Shown one piece after another: positions 47,387 to 56,419 of a DNA stretch of 64,000 nucleotides. This DNA is from Echinometra lucunter (taxonomy: Eukaryota > Echinodermata > Echinoidea > Camarodonta > Echinometridae): assembly GCA_029962745.1 (NCBI GenBank), contig CM057153.1, positions 15,014,435 through 15,078,434 on the forward strand, written 5' to 3'. The notes under the pieces are model-generated. The model did not search any database, was not told where the DNA came from, and saw only the letters and a program-made list of their open reading frames with translations. Within the stretch, counting starts at the first letter, position 1, and each line of letters starts with the position of its first letter. The position numbers and the translations under genes are program-made.

Positions 47387-50300
47387 GTAAGTGTAAAACC
47401 TTCCACCACCATAATAATAGAAGTGAAAGCATCATCGACTTCAAATGATTTACCAAAAGGCAGTTTGAATATTCCAAGAATTTTTTTTTCAGATCGACAA
47501 AGTGATCCTTTGACTTTCTAATGAGCCGAAATACATTCAATGCCAATGCCCCTTTGCTTTATCCAGGTGAGAGGCTCTAGACGGACAGACTCGAAAATCT
47601 GTGTGGCATCAAGGTCAATAATGTTTGATCTGTTAACATCCCCAAAGTAGTCGAGAGATACGAGAATGTTTATGATTATATTATTACGCTTCTCTCCATT
47701 TCGACAGGGTTCCTTTGGGGTGAGATCAAGCAACTGTGGGCGGAAGGACTCCGGTGCCTACCTAGGCTTCAGTATGAGGAATTGGATCGGATATCGCATG
47801 TTGAATCTTCTACCTGGCCTCGTGCACACTCAATATCCTCAGAATGTGACCCGTGCCCCGTCTGGCCATAGACTTCTTTACATGGCCACTGTTGAATGCC
47901 GCCCTTGTTTGCTATAACAAAAAACCCGGTAGCTGAACGCACTTCTACTACTGCAAAGACGGTATGATTTTACAGTTCTACCATTTCCCTTCATATTTTT
48001 CTTCTCAAGTATATCAGTGCTTCTGTTTTTCCCTATGTCATAGCATCCCTAAAGATTCATCAGTGGCATCATAGACATTCGAAAGTTCCCGCGTCATCGT
48101 AAATGACAAGACGAAATGCAGCAGACATGTCTGGACGTGAAAATTGAAGATATTTGTCATATTTTGTGAGAGTAAACTGTTGTCTTTCTACTTTCCACTG
48201 GCTTGTCTTCATCAACAAAATCCCATCATTCATCAATTTTTCCATTTGCGTTCTTTTGTCTCTATATCACCGTATTCTAAGACATGTCTTGATCAGTCCA
48301 TGTTATTACAATTGACTTTACTATTATACTCTATTTAGCTACTCTGATTCGTACAAAAAGTTTTAGATTTGTAAACCACATACATCGCTTCTCTTAAAAA
48401 GCATCTTGAATTGATTTTATTCCTTGTCAACCCACTTTTAGCCCTTCCAAGGGGATCCTTTATTTAACAACATTGTCATACAATGTAAACTCTTAAAGAA
48501 TTTTAAAGTTATATGCTTTGCCCTTTTTGATGTATTTAACTGTAAATGACAAAGGAGTTGTCTTTCTAAATCCACTGTATAGCCGATTGAGCCTATAAAA
48601 TACACTTTTCACAGAGATGGATGTCTTTAATAAAAGCCTATCAACAACCCTCTCTTCTCATAGAGCGATCAATGTGGCACAACGACGATCCTGTCTTCGT
48701 GTCTGAGGCCCTGTATGCTCTCGCCAATGTTCTCAGCTTCTCTCGTCTCTCCTACATCCTCCCCGTCAGTGAGTTCCTGGGGCCGCTTCAGATCTCTCTC
48801 GGTAGGATGCTAGGGGACATTCTCCGTTTTGCTGTCGTCTTCATCGTCGTCTTCCTAGCGTTCTTCTGCTCCATGTTCAACCTCTACTATTCGTATGAAG
48901 ATTCCAAGTTTGGCAAGTATGTATCCAAGGAAGATACAAATCTATAGTCATTTTATTGAGCAGTAAATTCGGAGTATGAAAAGATTAAGGCCTATTGGAC
49001 TATCAAAAAAAAAAATCATTGGGAAATACCCAACCCCCCCCCCCCCCCTCAATAAAAAAACCACAAAACAAAAACACAACACCAACAAAAAACAAACAAA
49101 ACAAAACAAAACAAAAATCATATTCATTAAAAGTTTAAAAGACGTAATTTTTTCCAAAGTGAGGTATCCAAAGCTCAAATGAACAGTATTACATTTTGAC
49201 TAGAAACCAAGGAGATATTTTAAGCCCTTTAGTCGGAAAGAAATGCCGATCTTCTGGTGAATAGCAGTGACCAGAGCAAGGCACCTACTAAACATGTTAA
49301 ACCCTTTGCATCGTACATCGTAAAATATTTCTCTCTATGCATGTGAGGCCTCAATGGAGAAGGGTTATTGAAACATCATAATCTTAATGCATGATCTTTC
49401 AAATCTGTTCTAAGTCGGGCGGTAGCAATGTGGTAGCCTTTAGTTTGTGAAGTGACGAGGCCCTTTTTTCTGCTATAATAAATAAAGATATCAGAGAAAT
49501 CCGACCATCCAAATATTTCAGAGCATGGAGATCGAGGACGGATGAAATAAGAGGTGCCGTAGTCGAGTGGTTTAAGGTGCTTGACTGGAGATGCGAAGGT
49601 CCGGGGTCGATTCCCGGCACGGCACTTATGTCCTTGAGCAAGGCATTTTATCTGCATTGCTGTATTATCGTCTATCAAAGAAAGTGATGTGCTATATGCA
49701 TGTTGATACCAACGTGTACGTATTTAAAAACAAACAAAACAAAACAGAACGTTATTTTTCTTTTTGTTGTTGTTTCTTTCTTGACCACCTCAGTTTCGGC
49801 CAGGCGTTCTTGACACTCTTCTGGGCTCTCTTCGGCCTCGGTAACCCTGCCGACCCCAGGCTTCGGCATAACGTTACAGACAACAGCACAACGATGGTGT
49901 TCGGCGGTAGGGGAGGATACCTCATCACCGAGTCGTTTGGTACCATGCTCTACATGATCTACTACGTGGTGATGGGGCTAGTCATGCTAAACATGCTCAT
50001 TGCTATGATGAGCAACTCCTTCCAGGAAATTAATGTGAGTTTGGCAGTGAGGTGCAGTGCCGCACTTGATGCTCTACGCGCGTTTTAAGTCTTTTTGTAA
50101 TGACAATTATTGTTACTTTCCAAATATGTTATTAGGTGTTTATTTTATCTTTTACACATTTCAAAATTCAAATTCATATTTATTCATTTCTAACAGAAAG
50201 AAAAGAAATACAATGACATTGCATGGGTATAATTACAGGAAAATATGAAAAAAGATATATACATTTTCATTTTCTTTTTATGAATAAACACAATAAATTG

Positions 50301-51151
50301 TTATTTAACGAAATTCGACGACTCAAATTTCAAAATGCTGATAAAGTTTCTGCATTGTAATATAATTTATATTTGCATTTTTCTCTCCAGAATTTATGCT
50401 AAATATTTCATATTTTTGTAAAGCACACCAGTGGAGAATTTACAAACATCACTTCATTTTTTCCTTTGTCGTGTTTGTGGAGACATAGTTGCATTTCTAT
50501 TTGCCTATATGTTTCCCTTTAGCAGTATAGTATCCCTAGTATTGAGTTGACAGATTTTCTCATTTCCGTTTTGAAATTGTAGAGTGAGCAGGATGTGGAG
50601 TGGAAATTTGCCCGGGCTCAGCTATGGATGTCTTACTTTGAGAAAGGCGCCACCATTCCTGTTCCTTTCAACATCGTTCCATCACCCAAATCCTTCATGC
50701 ATCTTTACAAGTGGGTTTCCAGGCGGGTGACGAAATTTAGACAAGGGTCACCGTCAAGGGATAGCAACCAGGTGCCCCTGGGAGAAAGGGTAAGCAATTC
50801 ATGCTCAAGTCACACGACTACATCGACATCCAAACCGACCGATCATAGACAAAGTCGGTGGCCATTCGGGGTATATAGCAATCTTGTGTTTAGTCTATTG
50901 CCGGTGTGGCAGGAACGGGGCTAGGGGGGAGGGGGGCAAGGGCCAACATTCCCCCCCCCCCATTCATTTTTCAAGTGACCCCCCCCCCAAAAAAAAAAAA
51001 AAAAAGAGGAGAAAAAGAAGGGGAAAAAAGAGGAAGAAGAAGAAGAAAGAAGAGTATGGGGATATAGAGGGCTGGGTCATGCAACTATATAATGCCCTTA
51101 TTTGTTCATGTAAAACGTAGATAAAGTCAGCTATGTGTCATCTCCCCTCTC

Positions 51152-51185
<34 letters not shown>

Positions 51186-53970
51186 CCACCCCCCCCCCCC
51201 CCCCCCCCTCCCCCATCAAAATATCTTGGCGCCGTCCCTGCGATGTGGTCAGTGTTGATCTAGTCCGTGTCACCTGAGTATCAAAGATCCTAACTGATCA
51301 TTATTGACATCACGGTTATGCCACAACGTTACATAAACACTAATATTAATATGATTAGAAGGCAGTTTCAACGAGGAGAGCAGTTTGGGGTGTTACAAGA
51401 GAAAGTTAGTATGTCGGGTGATGCCCTTTAACTTTCCTTCAGCTTTCAAAAATATAATCGTACGACGATTTGTTAAATTGTTAAAATTTGTCCAATAGTC
51501 TGTTCCCCCTCCAAAAAAAAAAAGATGTAGCGACAACCCGATGTGATGGAGAGATGACTTTAATGGTTGATAAGCAATAGGTTCATGTAAGGTTTTTCAG
51601 GCAAGAATAGCAACAAAGGCACTAGTAACGGATTAAGAAGAGAGTAGGAAATTCATTAGCGTAACTCCGCTAATTGAAAATATAGGAAGACATGATAGTT
51701 TAGATTTTAGTCTGCAAACCCACAAAATTGTCGGCAAATTTTAATATGTTACTTTTTTGCTGGTCAGTAGGGAACAGGAACGTAACAACTCGGATTTGAA
51801 TGTTGAAAGACACTCAAAAAAATCTGATTATGGCCATTTCAGAATGAGCAGGGTTGCCTGATTTCTAGAAAAGGGAAGACTCTCAAAGTTTACTGAAGAG
51901 GGAGGAGTGAAAGACATCGTAATATGAGGGATCGCAGATTAGTAAAAGCATACAGGGAATGTTGGCTCAATTGATAGAGCGTCCGCCTCATGAACGGGTC
52001 ACGGGTTCGATCTCCGGCCGTGTCATACCAAAGACTTTTTTAAAAATGGGACCTTCTGCCTTCTAGCCAGGCGCTCGGCATATGAGAATGGAGAAGGGTA
52101 ATAATAACATATCATGTTATGGAGGGCCCGCTGGGAGAGCAGATGAAAAGCTTAAGTGGCTACTCTGGGTAAATAAGACGTTATTATTATACAATGACTG
52201 TTGAAACATTTTTTTTTCCACCCCAGAGAAATGGAGTCTTCAACATCCTGAATCGACTAGAACTCCGACGTGAGGAAAGCACACACGAGGTAATAATTCA
52301 AAAAAAATTAAACGTTTATCTCCGTTTTTCACCTCTATCTCGACCCCCCTTTTTCTTTTTTTTTTTTTTATTTCTCATCTTTCCCTTTTTCTCCCACTTT
52401 CGCCCTTTCTTTTGCAGATTTCCCAAACATTTAAATATATGATTATCGATGCTATATACTAAGTGTCGGAAGGGCTTGTACTCTATGTCGACTTCTATGA
52501 GTTCCAAGCTTATTCTCGGTATCCTTTTAGAACGAGGAGTTTCGTTAATCATGTTAATCTAGCTGTACTTATTGCTTTCTTTCTTTTATTCGCCTTACAG
52601 AGTATCACTAAAGGCATTATCAAACGATATCTCTTCAAACTACAGAGGGATAAGGACAATGACGAAGTAAACGAAGGTTAGTATCGCTTTGTCCACTGTG
52701 TCGATGAACATAGGGAGGGGTGGGATCTTCGGTGGGATGCCAGAGTTGTGGTTTGAATATCATGTGAGCCTATATTTAATCAGTTTCATGCCAAATTGCC
52801 AATTTTCTTTTTGGTAGCAGAAACTGCATAACCGTTGATATTTTTTTTTCTCTCTCTCTTTTCACAGGAGAGCTAGATGAAATCAAGAATGATATATCGA
52901 GCCTTCGGTTTGAGCTCATGGAGCAGTTACGAGCACCAAAGACTCCTTGTGCTCCCGTGGCCCCATCAAGTGCTCCCGCATTCACCTTCTCATTTCCAAG
53001 TGCGACGGCCAACAAAATGACCCCTAAGGATACCGACATCAGCATGGAGCTGAGCGCGTTGAAGACGAAAATAACAGAGCTTACCAGACACGTCGAGACA
53101 TTGACTACTGCAACTTTATCACGGCAAGCTGTTGTTCTTAACAAGAACAGTAGCAGAAATGGCAATGAGAGGGCGGGCTTTGCTGATTTGCATCACGGTA
53201 GTGCTACCAGCTTGAGGACCAGCTTGGATAGCGATTGTGGCAGGGTGGAATATGACCCGCAAGGTAGACGTGGATCTTGTCCAAGAGTACTGGAGCTTAG
53301 TGAAATCGCAATGAACTATGATGATAGTGAGCGACAACAAGACGTGATTGTCAGGAACGCTGATCGTAGTGGAAGGAGGACGAGTACCGACAGTGGTGAC
53401 ACGCGGCGCGAATCATTGCAAAGGGCGTACGATGTGACCGACCTTATTGCGTATGGTGATCATGACAAACAACATAACAATAATAATCAAAGGCCCGGTT
53501 ACAGTAGCAGAGGATCCGGTCACACTGCCGAAAACAGGCGTCAGTCAAAGTCATCATCGGGTGTCAGGAGTGGGATACCAAATGAACATGACAAACGAAG
53601 TATCTCAAGAACGCTCAGCCGGGGCAGCATACACGTCGGCTTTGACCTCGAGACGCGCCATGATCCCATCTTACGTATTGTTGATGAAGACACCACCACC
53701 GGGAACTTTGAACCGGACAATGTAAATCACAGGGCATCCGATCTGTCCGGGTCTTCCGGCCAGGCCCGGGACTTTGAGAGTAGCGAAGGAACATCAATGA
53801 GAAGTGGTGACGAGGGCGGTGTCTCGTATGACTTTGATGATAACCGTGCTGAGGGCGTATTCAGGAGACGTGAAAGGAATGGAAACGCAAGAGCGAGATA
53901 CACACAAGATCAAGACAGTCTAGGGATGTCGATGGGACATTACAACATTGCTTTCTCTTTAGACGCGTGA
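47238..53970 (+). CDS. TRPC: TRPC-family cation channel gene, 3' part (eight exons, 5' end missing)
   Basis: Visible exons are 47238-47386, 47708-about 47880, 48664-48916, 49794-50034, 50583-50789, 52227-52289, 52601-52676 and 52868-53970. All assigned junctions are GT..AG and their phases agree, except the unresolved end of the second exon. The protein is a tetrameric plasma-membrane channel passing Na+ and Ca2+, usually opened downstream of phospholipase C. Direct evidence is the S4-S5 block with [11 protein letters not shown], the pore-helix [10 protein letters not shown]6 with [17 protein letters not shown], the TRP box EWKFAR followed by [10 protein letters not shown], and the C-terminal [20 protein letters not shown] helix, all family signatures of TRPC rather than TRPV, TRPM or TRPN. 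The N-terminal ankyrin repeats and S1 are not present and presumably lie in or left of the 500-N gap. The exact TRPC subtype (TRPC4/5-like or TRPC3/6/7-like) cannot be decided here. Confidence 0.93.
47708..47880 (+). CDS. TRPC: TRPC exon: end of S2 to S3, frame-disrupted
   Basis: After an acceptor (TTTCGACAG) the sequence joins phase 1 from the previous exon and reads [16 protein letters not shown], the cytosolic S2-S3 motif of TRPC channels. The similarity then leaves that frame: MRNWI and MLNL appear in the +1 frame at about 47773-47807, and [13 protein letters not shown], an S3-like segment, appears in the third frame at 47808-47846 and is followed directly by a stop. At least three small indels are needed. 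I cannot place the donor; the end coordinate is a guess. Sequencing or assembly error next to the gap is more likely than a dead gene because the flanking exons are intact. Confidence 0.7.
48664..48916 (+). CDS. TRPC: TRPC exon: S4, S4-S5 linker and S5
   Basis: The acceptor is TTCTCATAG| and the donor AA|GTATGT; the exon enters in phase 1 and leaves in phase 2. It reads [20 protein letters not shown], then [19 protein letters not shown] (S4), [15 protein letters not shown] (the most conserved linker of the family) and [19 protein letters not shown] (S5), ending YSYEDSKFG. The PLQISLGRM block is diagnostic for TRPC channels. Confidence 0.95.
49552..49680 (+). repeat. tRNA-like SINE head in a TRPC intron
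   Basis: GTGCCGT and ACGGCAC form a perfect acceptor stem; CCGGG/CCCGG form a perfect T stem around GTCGATT; TAGTCGAGTGG is an A-box-like D arm. The anticodon stem is mismatched (loop CTGGAGA). It continues into CTTGAGCAAGGCATTTTATC, typical of SINE bodies. It is therefore read as a SINE rather than a working tRNA-Ser/Leu gene. It lies between the S5 and pore exons. Confidence 0.7.
49794..50034 (+). CDS. TRPC: TRPC exon: pore helix, selectivity region and S6
   Basis: The acceptor is GACCACCTCAG| and the donor AAT|GTGAGT; the exon enters in phase 2 and leaves in phase 0. [16 protein letters not shown] is the pore helix with the LFW triplet characteristic of TRPC. The following loop carries two N-glycosylation sequons, NVT and NST, four residues apart. 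[20 protein letters not shown] with the trailing MSNSFQEIN is the S6 gate and start of the TRP helix. Confidence 0.96.
50583..50789 (+). CDS. TRPC: TRPC exon: TRP box and proximal C-tail
   Basis: The acceptor is TTGAAATTGTAG| and the donor AGG|GTAAGC, phase 0 at both ends, 69 codons. It begins [20 protein letters not shown], the TRP domain with the EWKFAR box, then [15 protein letters not shown], the second conserved TRP block. The remainder ([20 protein letters not shown]) is basic and serine-rich. Confidence 0.95.
50910..51240. mobile_element. hAT-like element in TRPC intron, CAGGAACGGGGCTAGG end
   Basis: Left CAGGAACGGGGCTAGG pairs with CTTGGCGCCGTCCCTG at the right. Flanks CGGTGTGG and CGATGTGG agree at seven of eight. 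Inside are A- and GA-rich tracts and C32 (51153-51184) followed by another C20. It lies between the TRP-box exon and the 21-codon exon. Confidence 0.82.
51954..52195 (+). repeat. tRNA-derived SINE, nearly full length, in TRPC intron
   Basis: TGGCTCAATTGATAGAGCG is an A box in a tRNA D-arm context, CTCATGA an anticodon-like loop, and GGGTTCGATCTCC a B box. The body (CCAAAGACTTTTTTAAAAAT, AGTGGCTACTCTGGGTAAAT) matches the copies at 37907 and 33652, and it ends in an (ATT)n-like tail about 30 bp before the next exon. Confidence 0.85.
52227..52289 (+). CDS. TRPC: TRPC exon: short C-tail exon, 21 codons
   Basis: A 63-bp phase 0/0 exon between acceptor TTTTTTTTCCACCCCAG| and donor CACGAG|GTAATA, reading [20 protein letters not shown] plus E. 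It is assigned from the intact splice sites, the matching phase and its position between the TRP box and the next conserved helix; by itself the sequence is weakly conserved. A phase 0/0 exon could be skipped without a frameshift. A tRNA-derived SINE ends about 30 bp upstream of its acceptor. Confidence 0.75.
52601..52676 (+). CDS. TRPC: TRPC exon: start of conserved C-terminal helix
   Basis: The acceptor is TTCGCCTTACAG| and the donor GAAG|GTTAGT; phase 0 in, phase 1 out. It reads [20 protein letters not shown] then DEVNE. The pattern of a basic KRY..K..RD stretch followed by EVNEGE is the region that in TRPC channels of other animals binds calmodulin and IP3 receptor (CIRB region); that function is family knowledge, not shown here. 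Confidence 0.92.
52868..53970 (+). CDS. TRPC: TRPC terminal coding exon: helix end and long polar tail
   Basis: The acceptor is CTCTTTTCACAG|; phase 1 in, about 366 residues to a TGA at 53968-53970. It opens [20 protein letters not shown], the conserved helix, then a proline/alanine linker and a second predicted coiled-coil stretch ([20 protein letters not shown]). The rest is low-hydrophobicity, rich in S, R, D and N, and probably disordered. It contains four RRxS motifs (RRGS, RRTS, RRES, RRQS), consensus sites for basophilic kinases such as PKA. The protein ends NIAFSLDA, which is not a class I PDZ ligand, unlike the VTTRL end of vertebrate TRPC4/5. Confidence 0.95.
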
Positions 53971-55020
53971 ACAGACTTAGATTTCACCATGAACTACAAA
54001 ATTAGTTTTTGCTTGATAACAAGGCCGAAAATATCATTTCATAATATCCAGTATTCAACCAAGGCGTCTGACGATTTGATCATTGTAAGATTTATGGATC
54101 GCTAAGGAAATAGAAATAGAAAACTGAAGCAATTATTTTCGCAAAGAAGTGATATTTTGCCTAATCATCTAAATGCGTAAAGGCCCTAATTTAAATTCAC
54201 AATGATTACTACAATTATGCATCGTTTTCATAACAAATATTGTATTTACATCTGTATTATTCAAGTTGTGATTGAAAACTTTAGAGGAGAAAGTTTTATA
54301 CTTAGTTTTTTTATCTAGCAGTTTCTAGAAAATTGCATCGCTTTGAACAATCGTATCGAGGCTTATGGAATGAAATCTCTTGATAGTCGGGGTTTTTTCT
54401 CTCTACATCCATATTTTCAGCTTAATCGGCGACTAATCAGTCCCTCAATGCAATAGGATGCTGCCCATGAATTTGTAACAAAGCAATACATGTGTATATA
54501 GAGAAGAATTACTTCATTTATATTTATATGTCAGTGCACTGTACAACTATTACAACACGACTCGTATACTGCGTTTCGAAAAATCAACATGAGGCAGTCT
54601 AAATAGCCTTGTCCGTCACTTATTGAGTTATGCAAGAATAACAGAGATGTGTTACGTATATTCCAATGACAGGGTACTGAAATTGCCCTTCAGTTGAAAT
54701 ATCGAAAGTCTTTGCGATTGTGATTACAAGACAATGTCAGGTATAACGTGCGCCATGGAACCGTGCGTCAGTGGGTATGGTGACATGAAGTGAGTACCAT
54801 GGTCAAGCAATGCATCTGATTAATTTCTCGGTAGATCCAGTATCTATTGCTACAATCTGAAGTTCTTTTGTTAGATAAAGATTAATTTCTGAGTTAGTCG
54901 CTTCCCTTTAAAATATACTTGATATTCAAAAATATCCTTTCTTACTAGTTCACAAGATTATATAAAGAATACTACCTCCTGGCAAACTTGCACGTGTAAT
55001 GACATCAAACCTAAATTCTC
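53971..55020. other. Region after the TRPC stop codon, presumed 3' UTR
   Basis: AT-rich, no open frames of note and no recognised transposon. No AATAAA is visible in the first kilobase after the stop; the first clear ones lie at 56779 and about 56880. The true cleavage site is unknown. Confidence 0.5.
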
Positions 55021-55022
55021 TG

Positions 55023-55400
55023 CACACTAAGAAAAATGGTTCAGTTTTGCACCCTTCAAATGAAACACTGGGAGCTCCTTTATGGATGCGACTTTGCACC
55101 CTAAGAAGCATTTTGCACCTCTAAGGGTGCAGTAAGCTACATTTTGCACCCTTAAGGGTGCAGAGTTGTGCCCTTTAGGAAAGGTGCAAATTTGCACCTT
55201 TTTGAATGCAAAGATTTCTGCACCCTTAAAGGTGCAAAATTGCACCTTTAAGGGTGCAGACAGGCATTTCCAGGTGTAAACAAGTATAAAAGGGTGCATC
55301 TTTGCACCTTTTTTCATGTAGTGTGCAAGATTGCACCGAAAAGGGGTGCTGCCAGTGTTGCATTTAGGGTGCAAAACTGAACCTTTTTTCTTCGTGTGTG
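55023..55400. mobile_element. TIR element CACACTAAGAAAAA with iterated AAGGGTGCAAA words
   Basis: Left CACACTAAGAAAAATGGTTC continuing AGTTTTGCACCC is mirrored by GGGTGCAAAACTGAACC and TTTTTTCTTCGTGTGTG. The word AAGGGTGCAAA/TTTGCACCCTT occurs over fifteen times. The 140-codon minus frame (55027-55449) is the translation of this repetition and not a gene. Confidence 0.85.
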
Positions 55401-55404
55401 TGGA

Positions 55405-56330
55405 CATATTCATTAGCACCGAAAGGTCTACGATCTTTGTCATTTTCACGATGTTGAGGACGAGTATAGCACAAGCTCTGAAGCTTTATAGCTGGCCTTA
55501 TTCATTTGCATTGATTTCATCTGGTATCAATTAATCTGACATCTGTATTTGCTACTATTTTCTTTCATTTTGCATGTATACACTAAAACAAAATAATCAT
55601 ATCAAACTTTTTGGATGACGAAGGAATTGGTAGGCTATCAAAGGCAAATTCACAAACATATCACATCAAACGGAAGGGTCAACAAAATCAATGCAAGCTT
55701 GATAGAATGACCATCACGTGCTGAACACAGTTGCTCTTGTTGTATTGTTCATTATAGTTTGTTTTTAAGATGAAATAGCCTGGGTGCGAATGTATAAATC
55801 TGATTTCATGTTGAAAATAGTCATGAGCACAGAAAGGTTCTACTATCTTCATCATTTTCAAGTATTGCACCAGCTGTATAAAGCTATAGCTTGCATTATC
55901 ATATGAACTGATTTCATCTGGTATCAGTCTGATTTCTGTATTTGCGTGTGATACTCTGTTCTTATTTTGCATGCATACACTATTTGACGAATCAATCTTT
56001 ACAAACTAGATGATACAGTAATTGATTGGCTGTCAAAGGCAAATACACAATCATAATAACGTATTACATCAAACTCTGTTCTTTTGCATGTTTACAATAT
56101 TTGAAACAAAAAATACTATTTTGTTTCAGATGAAAAAAGGATAGATTGGCTGTCATCGAAGGCGAATACACATAACAATAACGTTAACATGTTGCATCAA
56201 GCAGAATGTTCAACCAAGATTACTGTAAGCTTGACAGAATTACCATATTACGTGTTGAACAGTTGTTATTGCTCATAATTTCGTGTTGAAGATGAAAAAG
56301 GGGGCGAGTGTATCAATCGGATAATCATGT
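55405..56330. repeat. Diverged tandem repeat, unit about 400 bp
   Basis: Landmarks recur: GAAAGGT(C/T)TAC at 55419 and 55831; ATCAAAGGCAAATTCACAAA at 55637, with relatives at 56034 and 56154; AAGCTTGATAGAATGACCAT at 55695 and a relative at 56228. So about two and a half copies, with an extra internal duplication in the second. Non-coding. Confidence 0.65.
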
Positions 56331-56340
56331 TGAGGAAGGA

Positions 56341-56416
56341 AAAGTGACTCCCCCCCCCCCCCCCTCTCTCACCCTCCTTCCCCCCCCCCTCTTTCTCTCT
56401 CTCTCTCTCTCTCTCT
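56341..56416. repeat. C runs and (CT)n tract
   Basis: A C16 run, a C9 run and about 22 bp of CT repeats in close succession. Confidence 0.95.
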
Positions 56417-56419
56417 AAT

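Noticed and set aside
46708..47448. 246-codon and related open frames across 46,708-47,448
   Set aside because: Most residues are unknown because they translate the 500-N gap. Only the part after 47,238 is supported, and only to the donor at 47,387.
49557..49628. Possible tRNA-Ser/Leu gene
   Set aside because: Acceptor and T stems are perfect, but the anticodon stem is mismatched, the long variable arm of Ser/Leu tRNAs is absent, and it runs into a SINE body.
55027..55449. 140-codon minus-strand frame rich in KGA and CTF words
   Set aside because: It is the repeated word AAGGGTGCAAA of a TIR element, not a cysteine-rich protein.
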